Shown: piece by piece, positions 41,661 through 54,206 of the stretch
How positions within the stretch are numbered: the first letter of the stretch is position 1
Layout of the letters: each line of letters starts with the position of its first letter
Assembly: GCA_037127315.1 (NCBI GenBank)
Contig: JBBBDQ010001935.1
Coordinates: 3,524,001 to 3,588,000 of the forward strand
Reading direction: 5' to 3'
DNA: 64,000 nucleotides
DNA from: Ascarosepion bandense
Taxonomy: Eukaryota > Mollusca > Cephalopoda > Sepiida > Sepiidae
The notes under the pieces: model-generated
What the model was told of the DNA's origin: nothing
What the model saw: only the letters and a program-made list of their open reading frames with translations
Databases searched by the model: none
Position numbers and translations under genes: made by a program

Positions 41661-42239
41661 GGTTAGGTTTTTTAATATGTCCAGCGTCTGTAATATATAA
41701 AAAAATTTTTCTTTTTTTCTTTTCTTTTTCCCTCCCTTCCTTCCTTTATATCTCTTATCTCCCACCTTTTTTCAGTGTTGCTTAACCTTACATCAATTCA
41801 ACACGGCCGTCCGTTAATTTTAAGTTACAATTCTCTTTCCTTTTTTTGCGAACCCAGACGATGTCAATTTTTTCTTTTCTTGTTTATTTGATTTTATTTT
41901 GTTTTATCTTTTTCTTTTCTTCTTTTTCTTTTTCTCTTTCTTTTTTAATTTCTTTGCAAATCTATTTAAAAAGGAAAATTAGACTGATTTTTCTCCAGTT
42001 TCTGAAAGGATTTTTCTGTTGCTGAGGTGATGTGTTATCCCCCGTGGGGATTTTCATATCGAAATGATCATCTAACATCATTGAATTAATCCTTTTTTAA
42101 TTTATATTTGCTCTGTAATATTTTATTAGATGGAGCTCTCTTCCTGTATCATTTTTTAATATTAAATTAAAATTAATTAGAATCGGGTTTTTGGAATTTA
42201 TCTTCCTGCTTTTTCCGCTTGGATTAAAGTATCTGAATT

Positions 42240-42296
<57 letters not shown>

Positions 42297-42484
42297 TTAA
42301 AGATAACTGACAAAGTCAAGCGATTAAGCTTTTTATTCAATTTTAAGAGTGGATGCCCACTTAGATATAAAACATAAGTCATAAGAAATTTCCTCGAGAA
42401 ACTACACGCAAATTCATCCTCCCGTTTACTTTTCTTCAAAGAACTCAGTATTGTAAAATAAACACCAGTTAGTTTTCCCAACTA
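41661..42484. other. T-rich DNA and (TA)n, no gene
   Basis: T/C-rich low complexity at 41700-41970, unassigned sequence, (TA)n at 42242-42294. Confidence 0.5.
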
Positions 42485-42960
42485 CCTCATCAACCACCAG
42501 ATTAGATTATTTCTTTCTAAAGTAACTAATAATGAAACTGAATATATAGATAAAAATAATAGCATTAACATCAACAAAAGCTAAAGACATATCAACTTTA
42601 AGCAGGACGATTTTTCTCTTAAAAATATCATAAAGAAATTCAAAACATCAGTCGACCCGAACAAAAAAATTAAATTATCTATTAAAAGAACTTTAAAACT
42701 GCTAACCGTATCATAGAAAATAGCAACACACTCGCAAAATCAAAACTAAAAAAAAAAATTATTTACGAGTTCAAGTGCTCCTTAAGGAGCTACGTTCCTG
42801 AGCAAACCAAACTCACAAATAATTGCATTGGTCCCAGTATTACATGCCTATCTTGACGACTCACGTTTACACCTACCCAAACATAGCTCCATTAAGAATC
42901 ATTTAAACACGCACAAAAATCTAACTGATTCCACCTGAAACATACTAGTAGAAAATACAA
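42485..42960 (+). pseudogene. Penelope-like remnant, left part
   Basis: Broken frames with IIKKFKTSVDPNKKIKLS-like and FKCSLRSYVPEQTKL-like pieces and NHLNTHKNLTDS-like words in the order expected at the start of the GIY-YIG domain. Interrupted by SINE1 sequence; the C-terminal continuation is at 43488. Confidence 0.5.
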
Positions 42961-42982
42961 GTATAATAGCCTCATCCACATG

Positions 42983-43475
42983 TCAGTCAGACAGTTAAGT
43001 GCCATACGTGATACACGCTTGGGCGATCATGTCTCGAAAGAGACATGACTAACTGGGCAGAAGATTATCCCGCAGTATGTTGCCATTGCTTTCTGCAGTA
43101 GACTGTTTGCCAGCTATAGAACCCATTGTATTATTACGTAGTAATTAGTAGAGATTCAGTTTGTTACTTCATAACATTATAAAATTGATCCCCCACTTTA
43201 TGCCCAGTAGAAGCTTTAATCATGTTTTCAACTATTATATTCAATCAGTCAGTTAAATTAAGTCCCATACGTGATACACGCTCGGGCGATCATGTCTCGA
43301 AAGAGACATGACTGACTGGACAAAATAATATCCCGCAGTAGGTTGACATTACTTTCTGCGGTGGACTGGTTACCAGCCAAGGCTATAGAATCCAATCTGT
43401 CTTGTTATTTAACCCATAACTGGAGGGAAGAGACGGATTAATATCTTTCCCAAGGGTATTTGCGTGTAAGTGAAT
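42983..43475 (-). mobile_element. two SINE1 pieces, minus
   Basis: 42983-43135 and 43250-43475 each start with the 3' end (GTTAAGTGCCATACGTGATA; GTCCCATACGTGATACACGC) and hairpin. The second reaches the core and AAGTGAATGCATGGA. Between them lies GATTCAGTTTGTTACTTCAT, the unclassified phrase also near 12650. Confidence 0.85.
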
Positions 43476-43487
43476 GCATGGAGTAAA

Positions 43488-43600
43488 AGATTAAAAACAA
43501 TGGAAGCCCTGATAATAAAAAAAGAAAAGCCAACACGCAATAGCATTAACTTCGAACATGGCCACAACGTGCTGACTGTGTTCGGAAAATAAACCTTCCT
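43488..43600 (+). pseudogene. Penelope-like remnant, right part
   Basis: TMEALIIKKEKPTRNSINF then EHGHNVLTVFGK: the EAL-IK...P-LN pattern with the catalytic Glu, followed by a stop. It continues the fragment cut at 42960. Confidence 0.58.
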
Positions 43601-43885
43601 GTAACTTTAGGTACATGCATAAAAACAACATATATCCAATTAAAATTAAAAATAAAAATAAAAATAAAATAAAATAAAATAAAACAACATGTATCCAACT
43701 AAAAATAAAAAATAAAAATGAATAGCCGAATGCGCTTGGATATGCAGAACTTTTCGACAGTTTTTATACACTTTGTGTCCAGAAAAGAAAACACTTCTAC
43801 AAACACAAGATAAATTTAATTGCTGTACCATAACAGTCGGCTTTAACGAAATATGTATGAAAGAGGGGCTGCTGTCTAAAAAACA

Positions 43886-43917
<32 letters not shown>

Positions 43918-44265
43918 TCCACAAACACTCACTTATGCCCAACTTGCCCAGTTACCTCGCTCCAACAATTCATAATCACTTATTTTCAGCTTGGGTCGTT
44001 TATCCGAAAGACGATACTGAGACTTGTTGTTTGTGGCTCTTTTATCACAGCAAGTAAGATGAGCGGGGGTTTTTTTTTTGGTTTTTTTTGTACAAACATC
44101 TAGTTTCGCCTGAAGCAACGAATTTCTCCGGCTTCCCAACTGATTTCGTGGGAAAACTATACCGTCTGTCAAAAAAGACAGAAGCTGTCTTTTAATCTTG
44201 AAGAAAAGCAATTTATGTCACAGTTAGTGAAGCGTGGTTGGTTCAGTCTTGAAACCCAGCTTAAC

Positions 44266-44298
<33 letters not shown>

Positions 44299-44299
44299 C
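43601..44299. other. no recognised gene; AAAAT and TA repeats
   Basis: (AAAAT)n at 43645-43685, TA tracts at 43887-43917 and 44271-44298. No supported gene. Confidence 0.45.
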
Positions 44300-44574
44300 G
44301 CTCCCGTATTCTTGCTTTCCTGACGGCTACAACCTCCAGAAATTTAAATGCAAAGTCAATAGTCATCTACTAACCATTGGACTCTAGCTCTCTCCCCACC
44401 CCCGTATAACCTTCCCTTTCTCTCCACCTATGCATCTGTCATTGCACCTGCTTTCTCAGCTTTCTATTACTCCTTTCTAACCAGTTTGTACTCCTCACTC
44501 TTTTCTAATTAATCTTTTTACAGTTATGTAGCCCCCTGCACATCAGTGGCATTTCCGCCTTGAAATGATTAAAT
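44300..44574 (+). pseudogene. LINE-A 3' end
   Basis: SRILAFLTATTSRNLNAKS in a shifted frame equals the C-terminal NSCFPDGYNLQKFKCKVNSH segment. 3' UTR and tail GTAGCCCCCTGCACATCAGT follow. Confidence 0.82.
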
Positions 44575-44585
44575 ATATATATTGA

Positions 44586-44721
44586 TTTTCTAAGCTCCGC
44601 TTAGATGTGGCACAAGGCCGAAAGCATGGGGTACCCAGTGAGAATCGAACTCACTACTCAGTTGTAACAGGTTCTAGCGAGACAAGCTTGCTAACCATTA
44701 CACCACGTCGGGTGCCCATGA
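44586..44721 (-). mobile_element. SINE2, minus copy
   Basis: Complement of the full family: TTAGATGTGGCACAAGGCC, B box complement GAGAATCGAACTC, A-box complement CTAACCATTACACCACGTCG. One of the best-preserved copies. Confidence 0.88.
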
Positions 44722-44738
44722 TTATTATCGGCGTCGTA

Positions 44739-44741
<3 letters not shown>

Positions 44742-44800
<59 letters not shown>
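44742..44800. repeat. (TA)n tract
   Basis: Uninterrupted TA dinucleotides. Confidence 0.95.
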
Positions 44801-44805
<5 letters not shown>

Positions 44806-44878
44806 GATTACGAAATTTCAGCCCGGATTTGACTATGAGATTTATTTGTCAGTATGGTCATTTCTCTTATTTAATAAC

Positions 44879-45060
44879 AATGGGAACACCAGGTGCTGTA
44901 CGCTTGGATATACGGGTGCTGTAATGGATGACGAAATTTGAAATTGGAAAGTTGAGCTCGAATTCTAGTCGGGTTCGTTATGTTCAATTGCGTAAATAGC
45001 CTTGGGAAAGTTATAAATCCACCTTTTCTCCCTATAGCTATTGGTCAATAATTAAGACTT
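44879..45060 (+). mobile_element. chimeric 5S-tRNA SINE, copy 3 (5'-truncated)
   Basis: Starts in the 5S-like end (TGGGAACACCAGGTGCTGTA), then the tRNA-like part (CGGGTGCTGTAATGGATGAC, GAGCTCGAATTCTAG), then the SINE1 core (AGCCTTGGGAAAGTTATAAA, AGCTATTGGTCAATAATTAA). Confirms the 5S-to-tRNA joint seen at 5690 and 12346. Confidence 0.82.
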
Positions 45061-45289
45061 GTATTGACAAAACCATTATTTTTTAAAGTTTTACAATCTA
45101 AACATATTTTATGGAGTTAAATAACCTGTAAAAGGTTGATAAGCCGTAAAAACCAAATAAACCCGCATTTAGATTTGCGTAATATTTAACATTTTTTGTG
45201 CTTGCTTGCTTTCGGTCTCCCCAATTCGTAGTTTGCATACTGGATTTTTTATTTTTATTGTTTTTTTTTTAAAACGGTACATTCTGTTT

Positions 45290-45435
45290 TCTTACAATTG
45301 ACAGTCCATTTATCTCACTTTTCTTTAGGATGCACTCAAGGCGTTCGTCCAGTTTACTTCTGTGTCTGCTGTCAACATTGTGTCATCTGCTTATCTTTCG
45401 TTGTTAAGATTGCGTCCCTCGATAATGATGCAGGA
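45290..45435 (-). pseudogene. RTE-like RT fragment of another subfamily
   Basis: Minus strand reads IIEGRNLNNER-ADDTMLTA DTE-like residues around the RT active site (YADD with the Tyr codon changed), then KKSE-NGLS-like residues. Diverged from RTE copies 1-4. A (GAT)n run at 45430-45455 abuts its 5' side. Confidence 0.6.
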
Positions 45436-46077
45436 TGATGATGATGATGATGATGAATCCATTTTCTTACACCTAATACTGATAACGACGACCCGTCATT
45501 TCCATATGTAAATTTTGTTTATCACTGCTTTTAGTTAAACTAGAAGTACAACATACTCATCATCAGAATAATTACAACGAAATTATTTTACAGAAAAAAT
45601 ACACGGAAGCTATGTTACGGCAGTTGAAAAGTGACTGAAGACGAGATGTTACATCAGGACTGATAATATTGCAGATATGGATTAGATCATGTTAAGAACA
45701 AGATATATAGCAAGAGTACCAGACCAGACGAGAAAAGACTAGATGTAATATTAATATTCAATGAAGCTTCGAGTGGTAGCATTATAAGCATGAAAGATTG
45801 ATTCTAGCGAGAAAAATTGTTTTGTACAACACAGTGAACCAATTTTTCTAGCAGCAGACTTGATAACTGGTTTAATATAATCGTTCGACATCATGTCAGT
45901 GGAAAACGAGAGACAAAGAACTCACAATGAATTGCTCTCCTCGACAATGAAATCATTCGTTCTTAGAAAAGACCATCCTTCTTCGAACCTCATGGACTGG
46001 CACAACAGAATCACTAACAATGAACTTCCAACAGCAGCAACAACAAAAATGTATAGCGCCTCTAACTTTACGAGAAA
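45436..46077. other. no recognised gene
   Basis: An 82-residue open frame begins at 45893 but runs into the R4 repeat; its first 60 residues match nothing I know. Confidence 0.35.
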
Positions 46078-46796
46078 ATCTAAACTTATATATAAATGGA
46101 ACTTTGTCTGTGTGTGTGTGGGGGGGATCCGTTACTTATAGACTCCGAAACGGCTGAATCAATTTTCTTGAAAATTTACACAGTTGTACTATAAGCATCT
46201 GCGAGTGATCTTAGCTAGGTTTTGGGTCGAGGTACCCCCGATAAAAACTGAAAATCGATAATCGAAAAAATCGTGTTATAGAAGGAGTGGTCCGATTTTA
46301 ATCAAATTTCATACACTCATAGACAAAGACATAAGAAACGATATTCAGAAGTTTCAAGGTTGCAGTTCTTACAATAGTGCAGAAAATCGATAATATATAT
46401 ATAAAAGGCAAGATGTTTGTGTGTGCGTCTGTTTATCTGCCTGTATGTCTGCATTTTTTTCAGCTCTTTTATTTTAGTTTTTGCTTCGGGTTTGGCTTTA
46501 AGTAGGTATAATTGTAGTTCTTAGTCTCAGCCATGATACCATTTACTCAGAGGACTTATTTAGTCTTCAAAATTCAGTTTACGACGAAAAAATCTTATTT
46601 GATATCGATACCAGGAAATCAAAATTTGACTTACATCCATTCATTTTTCTTTCAGTCTACGGTTTCGCTTTAACTGGCAACAACTATTGCTTTTTATTCT
46701 TTCGTGTTAACGTCCAAAGAGTCTGAGCTCCAGGACCTTGGATTAGTTTTAAAGCTTTCATTACACCCGAGCAACGCCGGGCTATACTGCTAGTAA
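46078..46796 (-). mobile_element. R4 repeat, minus, apparently full length
   Basis: Complement of the 28421 copy, from AAATCTAAACTTATATATAA to AACGCCGGGCTATACTGCTA. The (AC)n is short here (GTGTGTGTGTG), so tract length varies between copies. Confidence 0.85.
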
Positions 46797-48289
46797 TAAC
46801 ATAATCAAGATGTTGGCGTTCCACATTATTTCAAATGAATGCTTAGGAAGGAAGACGCCGTCAATCCAAAAAAAAATCTATTCATTTGATAAAATTTTTA
46901 AAGAGTAAAATTTTTTAAATTTCAACTGATAGTATCAATCGATGCTCGGTTATTGAATGATGAATGTTTCCTTATAAGGAAACAGTTAATTCTACCATGA
47001 CCATTAGGTACCTCCGCTCGTTTTCGATACCTATGTTTTAAATGGATTTTAATAATAAAAAAAGCTTTTTAGAAGATTTCAATTTAGCTTTAATTGAAAG
47101 CTAAAAGACCAAATTTACTAATTCCAAGAAGCAAAAAACTCTGGTTTATTTCAAACCGAAATTATATTGATTAGAATCTAAAATTTTTCAGATTTTAAAA
47201 AAATTCACTTTTTCTGCCATTTTTGATCGGTTGACACGTTTGTAAACAGAAGTTTTAAAATCTTGCAAAAATAAAATATACCTCGCTGATACGTTAATTT
47301 TGTAAAATTAGAAAATTTAAACTTCTCTTAATTTGGATTAAATAGATTTGAAACAAATATTACTTGCTTACTGCCTGAAATATACTATAAAAGTGTTTCT
47401 TATTCACTGTAGCATTGTTATTTGAGGTGACGAATAACAGGTGAAAGAAGGAAGACATAAAAAAGTTAAGTATGGTAGCCAAAATTGACATAAATATATG
47501 TAGCTTAATCGTACGTTTCGTTTTTTTGGTTTTGAACTACATAGTAAAATTAAAAATTAACATAATATTTTCAGAAATTATCTAATATTTTTTAAAATTT
47601 TAGTGAGTTTAGCTTACGACGCTTTTTGAAAAATATAAATTAACTTTTAAATTAATTTTACAATTTAATAACAAAGAAAAAAATTATATAACATGACAGA
47701 GATAACTCAATAGTTTATGAAATGCTATGGAATTTATTCATTTTTATTTTTAATATCTATTTTTCATATTCTTTCCTAGTTACCGCCAAAAATTGTGAAT
47801 TTCACAATTATTTTTTTTAACAAAATGAGGAAACTAGGAATTAAAAATATAAAACTTACTTCAAATTTTGAAGGGAAGATTTGAAAAGCCCGTTGAATGT
47901 TGAAATGTAGGGCACAAGAAACGCGGAAGCGAAATAAAAGAACTGTACACTGCCGAAAAAAAGTTTGCATAGTTTGTTTTTTTTCTGTAAGGTCTGCAAC
48001 CTTTGAAACAGAAACATGTGACCTTTAAATGATACAGCACATACGGCCAACTGTAAAATAAATTACGGGTCATCGACCCTTCCCCCCCACAAAATGTTTT
48101 AATTATTTAAAAAATTTATGGCTAGAATATTTGTATTATGTTTTTCAAGTTTCGATTCGTAAATATAGTCTTCACTTATTAACTTAATAACCTAATAGAA
48201 ACATTAATTGGAAGAAATTTTAAAATATTTTGGAGCTTTATAAATTATTTTAATAAAGAATAAAAATGAAAACAATTCTTTTAAAAATT
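46797..48289. other. AT-rich DNA, no recognised gene
   Basis: Low GC, only short open frames (47776-48073 minus, no motif). At 47005-47036 the phrase CGCTCGTTTTCGATACCTA resembles the complement of 49890-49915, possibly outer ends of the inverted repeat that follows. Confidence 0.4.
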
Positions 48290-49880
48290 CATTATTCAGC
48301 AAAAAAAAAAAATGTTTTCAGAATATGATATCCTTGATATATATTGTTTATAAAATCAATTAAAAGTTTATCTAAATGAAAAATGGCATAGTTTTATTGC
48401 AGAATTTATTGAGGAATGTTTTTTCTAAAATTAGCTGTTTTTCAATAGCTAATTTTAGAAAAAAACATTCCCCAATAAATTCTGCATTTAATTAATAAAA
48501 AATTCGCCGATGTCTTGTTGATTTTTAAACATGTCAGGAAATTAATTGAATGGGGGGAAATATATGTAAAATTAAAAACATTTTTACCAAGATTTTATAA
48601 AAATAATGATTTCAAAAATGATTTTCGTCATTTCTGAATTAGTCCTAAAAGTTTCTTCAAAATTTGACCATTATTCGATTTTTGCAAGAATTTCCAAATT
48701 AATGTATTTTTTACAGGTAAAAAGTGAGTTGTGTAATATTGCATTTGCAATCACTTGTTAAAATCGGGCCGCTCACTGACGAAAGAAAAATAAGATTTTT
48801 AATAAAAATTTCAAACGTGTTAGAAAGCATTAAAAATATTTAAAAAATAATTTAAAAACACGTTGATCATTCTTAAAAATAATCATTTTGACGATAAAAT
48901 TTGTTTTTATTAAATTTTTCGCACTTTTAGAATAATGCTTTGCTTTTTTTTTTTCAGTGAATTAGTGGAGATCCATTTTATTGTGAGTTTTATTAAAGAA
49001 GATGCTATTGAAGTCAAGATTAAGCATTGAGTCTTTGTTAAAAAAAAATATATGCCAAAAATAGGATCCTGGTAAACGCGCTAAATATTTAGAGACAGTG
49101 AACATCTGTTTTTAACTTATAAAAATGCGAAAAATGTTTATTCTAAGAATTTCGAGTCAATCAAAAGGCAAATGAAACAGCAGTCGATTTTTAGTCATTC
49201 AGTATCACACGTTCAACCTGTTACAAAGTCCGCACGTCAGGTGACCAACACGCTCCCACCAGAATTCTAGCTTTGTTAAGGTACTTAAATTTTAAAGGTA
49301 CTTAAATTTATAAATTATGTTTCTTACGTGCTTACATTTACTTTACAAATGAACAATTCTCAGCTCATATTAAACATAAACTCGGAAGTCGCCTAAATTG
49401 ACGCATAGTTTATTACGTAAAAAAACGTAATATTATGCAATGCACTTTTTTGACCGTGAAAGACACATTAATTTGGAAATTCTTGCAGAAATCAAATAAT
49501 GTTCGGATTTTTATGAAAATTTCAGGACTAATTCATAATTAACTGAAATCAATATTGAAATAGTTATTTTTAGAAAATATTGGTAAAAATATTTTTTTTA
49601 CATATGTTACCCCCCCCCCCTCCACTAATTAATTTTCAGAAATGTCTAAAAATTCGACTTTGGGCAACAATAAATCTAATATAATTAAATTCAGGAGTCA
49701 TTGGGGAATGCTAATCAACTGTCTTTTTTTCTTCAATATTAGCCTTCTTTCTAAAAAGTAGGTCCGAATTACGAAAAATGCAGTAACTATGCCAATTTTC
49801 ATTTGGATAAACTTTTAATTGCTTTTATAAACAATATAAATTAAGCATATCATAGTCTGAAAAGAAAAAAAATATCAATC
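48290..49880. repeat. large diverged inverted repeat
   Basis: 48300-48740 and 49440-49870 are inverted copies: GCAAGAATTTCCAAATTAAT at 48692 against its complement near 49473, and AAGTTTATCTAAATGAAAAA at 48365 against GTTTATC-type complement near 49800. Arms are about 430 bp, spacer about 700 bp with no ORF. Could be a non-autonomous DNA transposon with long terminal repeats or two old inverted copies. Confidence 0.72.
48399..48485. repeat. perfect-looking hairpin within the left arm
   Basis: GCAGAATTTATTGAGGAATG...AAAATTAGCT pairs with AGCTAATTTT...CCCAATAAATTCTGC; arms about 38 bp, loop about 10 bp, one or two differences. Absent at the matching place in the right arm. Confidence 0.85.
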
Positions 49881-49917
49881 AATAAAATGAGGTATCGAAA
49901 ATGACTGTAGGTAACTA

Positions 49918-49962
49918 CCCAAAAGCTTGTATCACGTAGGGTACTTAACTGATTTGACGATA
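49918..49962 (+). mobile_element. SINE1 terminal fragment
   Basis: CCCAAAAGCTTGTATCACGT and GGTACTTAACTGATT are the last about 45 bp of SINE1. Confidence 0.65.
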
Positions 49963-51966
49963 TCAGTAAAAATGAAATGAAATGAAATATCATATAAGAA
50001 AATCTTGACTATCTACATCGCAACCATAAAAAATAATTCTTTAAAAATATGTTTTTATTAAAGGTCTTATTTAAATTATTCTACATATATTTTGAGGTAG
50101 TTTAATACAAATTGTGGTAACTAATATCTAATTATCACGAAAACCCAAAATGACGTGGTTTAAAAAAAAAAAAAAAAGAAGCAAACAGGGGATAAAAATA
50201 AACTAGCAAGAAAAAAAAGATGAGATCATAGAAAAAATAAAGGGGACAGAAGTTTGGGCTAAATATTTTTTATCCTTTTTTCAGAATATTTTAGACACGT
50301 GACTAAGAACACTTTAACATAAAATTATTCAGAGGTTAGTGAAAAAAACGCATGCGACTTGATGGAAGCCATCTCCAGATTCAACGCCTTCAGAAAAAAA
50401 AAACCCTTTGTCTCCCTTCGCCTCATTCACTTCAAAACAGTTTCCACTAAACACCCCCACTAACCTGTGAAAACAAAAGGCGACTGGACTGTGAGCCAAG
50501 ATATCTCTCTGGTACTTTCTGTTTTTAATCTTCTTTTAAAATCGCTTCTTTTGGCCAAAGCAATGACTTGGATCTTTTAATAAGAGGACAACAGTTTCTA
50601 TCCTTCCTGCTCGTTTATATTTTCAAGGAGGTCCCATACTAAATCCGTAATTAAGCCAACAAGCTTCGTGTCATCTTCACTTGAAAATCGCAATGTTGTT
50701 TTAGTTGTCGGGACTTTTTCAAGTAGACGCGAGCTTTTCTTCATGAGAAGTCTTCTAGAAAATTGTGGACAGGCAGCGATTTTTCAATAGTCTTCTCTTC
50801 TGCTTGCTTGGTTCTTTCAATGTTTCCTTTCGTTTAACAACAATTTTCCTTTATTGATTTGTCATGAATTGGAGAAGTAAGTGTTGAGAGGAGACCACAG
50901 AGAAAGAACCCCCAAATCCGAATAATACTTCCACACAGTTCCACTTGTTGTGCAGTACGTTGAAAAGGATCTACTTGGTGACGGCATGAGTGTACATTTG
51001 CAACTTCGGAGGTACTTCCAAAATTATCTGCACTTTCGACAAAAGAAAAAAAATACCCTTATTTTAAAAATTGAGGAAAATTCAGAAAATTATCGGATTT
51101 CATTTAAATTTCAACATTTATTCACTAATAAATTAACTTTATACTGAATTGTTTTTTTAAAATAGTTTTGTTGAAATATTTTAGAACAGTTATACTTTTA
51201 ATTACTTAACTTGTGGTTGATGTGCATCAGCAAATTTTGAACGTTCTTAATTTTTACATCTTTAAGCTAAATCCCCGAATGTTTTATAAAAACGAAAATA
51301 AATTTGCTCCGAAAAAATAAAAGAAATTAAAAAAACTCAAAAATTAGTTTTTGCGAAGAGTTTCTGATAATTTTTATAAAATATGCTGTATATATTCTGT
51401 TTTCACAGTGAACAATTATCTGATGTACACTTGTTTGTGAAAAATTGACATGTATTTTTCAGTCAGATTTTAAAACTCTTCCAGAACTTGGCCGTTGCTG
51501 ATTAAATTGACATCAAGTAAAGATTTGTTTGAAGATTCGAAAAATGAAAAAATTTAATACCATTCTCGATTGTGAAAATCTTTTTATAATAAAATTATTT
51601 TGTCACAATAGTGACAAAATAATTTTGATGTCCACCTTGAGGTTTTATTCTGCGGAAGCTCAAAATAAAAATTTAAAATAAAATAGTGAGCTAAGTCCCG
51701 TTACTAAAACGCTGACGTTCAGAATATTAGTTTCTATAGAAACAGTATTAAGCTAAGTTTCCTCTTCCATAATTGACTGAACTTTGGCGGAAATTTTGTT
51801 CAGTATTATGAAACTTTTAAGGTAGCAATTGGTTGGTCTTTAAACGTTTTGACAAGCAAATTCATATTTTGATGGGGAAACGTATTTTTCGTTATATTTT
51901 TTGCAAAATGTAATATTTTGCAAAAAAAAAAAAAAATTGAGTTCATCTCCAAGGAAGGTAGTGTTT
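49963..51966. other. AT-rich DNA, no recognised gene
   Basis: Poly(A) runs at 50163 and 51922. A short palindrome at about 51592-51628 (TTATTTTGTCACAATAGTGA). A less AT-rich patch at 50340-50990 without a supported ORF. I see nothing else. Confidence 0.4.
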
Positions 51967-52625
51967 ATTTTTAATCGTTTCACCCCAAGCAAGGCGGTAA
52001 CGCCACTGATGCGCAGGGGGCTACATAAGAGAGTAAAAGTTTAGGCAGGAGGAGAGTGAAGAGAAAAACGAAACAGTTAGAGTGAGTGTCAGAGAAAGGA
52101 CAAAAGAATAATGGGAACACAGGTGTGGAAGACAGTTTCGAAGGTAGAGAGTAAGGAAAAGAACAAGTTATACAGGGTGATGTAGAAAGAACTGGAGTCA
52201 GTTGGATAAGAGAAGGGAATTGACATTGCATTTAAATTCCTGGAGGTTGTAGCCGTCAGGAAAGCAAGTATACGGAAGGGTGTTCCACCGGCGGAAAGTG
52301 CGAGAAAGGAAGTTGTTGGAGTGGAATTGTTGACTGCATCTGGTAGATTTAACTGTAAAAGGGTGGGACTTTGTTGCCAGTCTAGTTGCTCTAGTAAATT
52401 CTTGTGGAGGGAGCACCAATGACCTAAGAAGCAGAAGTCATGAAAATAATTGTAGAAGAGAGAGAGAGGGAAGGCACATCCCGCCGGTGAAAAAGTGGCT
52501 GGAGTCGAGCTTCCAGATCTGGACCGATCACATTACATATCCTTCTTTGGGGCCTGTCGAGAACCGTGAGATGAACAGCAGGGGTGCCTGACCAGATATG
52601 ACAACAGTCGGATGGTTGATTTGTA
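51967..52625 (-). pseudogene. LINE-A 3' fragment, minus
   Basis: Tail complement (CACTGATGCGCAGGGGGCTA) at 51967-52030. The C-terminal frame reads TRATRLATKSHPFTVKSTRC, then SRTFRRWNTLPYTCFPDGYN and LQEFKCNVNSLLLSN. Upstream RT pieces extend to about 52610 (HIWSG region). Frameshifts present. Confidence 0.85.
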
Positions 52626-52727
52626 AAACGCCACTAAACACAAAGGTGTTCTGGGTATGGAATAATTAGAAAACAGAAACATTACCAAAGAGCGAAAACA
52701 ACGGTAAAATAATCAGGAGAACATTAA

Positions 52728-52985
52728 ATAGCGATCGACATTGCATTTAAATTTTTGAAGATTAAAATTGACCGGAAGAGAGTTAAACGAGTGAGAAGAC
52801 CTAAAAAAAGAAACTGTAAGCATAGAACTTACGGTTGCATCTAGCCGATTCAACATTTATAGAAAAGGCACAGGGAGGAAAGAGGCCAAAGTCGAGACGC
52901 CAGATCAGAACCAATAATATTGCTGATTTTTTTGTGATCTTTAAATATATATGCCGTAGTGGAGGTTGGGTTGCGTGTTCCACTG
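52728..52985 (-). pseudogene. LINE-A-like relic of a second subfamily
   Basis: Minus: FFRSSHSFNSLPVNFNLQKF then KCNVDRYL, the same C-terminal pattern but diverged; CDVSTL-like residues upstream. Similar to the relic at the right edge of the window (63800-64000). Confidence 0.6.
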
Positions 52986-53431
52986 ACTTTATGAATCGAG
53001 ATATCTAATCTGGTAGACTCCACAAACTAACCGGTACCAATCCTAAAGACCCCAACGTTGGAACAAACAGATGACGATTCAAACAGATCTCAACGGTCCA
53101 ACCATCTGATGAAGAGGGCTAAACACGACAGAGATGCTACAGAAAGCGGCACACGAAATTATAACAGTCAGTAGCAGTCTATTGCACAAATGGATTCTAC
53201 ATGACTCATTCCATATGTGTCACAGAAGACTGTCGTGAAATAAAGTGTGTGGGTCACGTCTTGGCAAATTGATGCCCACCTTAAACAAATCCACACCGTT
53301 AACACTGTCTTCTCTGATATTCTTTTACCTTCAACCAACTCATACAATGCTAAATAGTGATAGGGAATGGATGACCGGAGCAGGTTTTAGTGAAATTTGC
53401 AAGCTTCTAGTCATGAACCTGCACGTTGGCG
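52986..53431. other. no recognised gene
   Basis: Unassigned, moderately GC-rich. CATCTGATGAAGAGGGCTAA at 53103 resembles a ribozyme core but lacks the rest. The 102-residue frame from 53245 enters LINE-A sequence at 53432. Confidence 0.35.
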
Positions 53432-53762
53432 GCGGAAGCTTCTTCACTCGCACTTCCCGCCTGTGGAATTCGCTCCCAAATTCTTGCTTTCCTGACGGCT
53501 ACAACCTCCAGGAATTTAAATGCAATGTCAATACTCATCTAATAACCACTTGACTCTAGTTCTTTCCCCACCCCGTATATCCTTTCCTTTCTCTCCACCT
53601 TTGAAAATGTCATCACACCTGCATTCTCATCTTTCTATTGCTCCTTTCTAACTGGATCGTCTTCCTCTTCACTCTCTTCTAATTAATCTTTTTACACTTA
53701 TGTAGCCCCCTGCACATCAGTGGCATTACCGCCTTGCTCGGGGTGATACGATTAAAAAAAAA
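53432..53762 (+). pseudogene. LINE-A 3' end
   Basis: SFFTRTSRLWNSLPNSCFPD then GYNLQEFKCNVNTHLITT and a stop, then the 3' UTR and tail GCACATCAGTGGCATTACC, GGGGTGATACGATTAAAAA. The cleanest copy of this LINE C-terminus here. Confidence 0.88.
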
Positions 53763-54077
53763 TTTAGTCATCATCGTACAGGAAATTATCAGCAAAGGAG
53801 AAATTAAATTCTTGGATACGAGGTAAAACCGACGATGGTCAACGACAGCAAAGAAATAGTGATAACCTTACAGAAGTTTCTCACAAGGGTACAATAATTT
53901 ACAGCGTAGGATTTATTTCTCTTCAAATAAACGACAGTTTGGGTTAAACAACAACGTGTAAGCATTGGATATCACTTACGTTGAAACTTCTTGACGTCAG
54001 TTTTATTTGAAATCTTATTTCGATGGATTGGAACCGTTTTGCTAAGTTCCTATTTTCTTGATTTCAGATGAAAGCAT

Positions 54078-54206
54078 TTGGGCACTTCGGCGTGGTGTAA
54101 TGGTTAACAAGCTCGTCTCGCTAGAATCATTATAACTGAGTAGTGAGTTCGATCCTCACTGGGTACCCCCTACTTTCGGCCGTGTGTCACGTCTAAGAAA
54201 ATCACC
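54078..54206 (+). mobile_element. SINE2 copy
   Basis: GGCACTTCGGCGTGGTGTAA (A box region), GAGTTCGATCCTCACTGGG (B box), GTGTCACGTCTAAGAAAATC at the 3' end. Confidence 0.87.

Noticed and set aside
53100..53140. CATCTGATGAAGAGGGCTAA as a ribozyme core
   Set aside because: GAAA is absent and stems cannot be formed.
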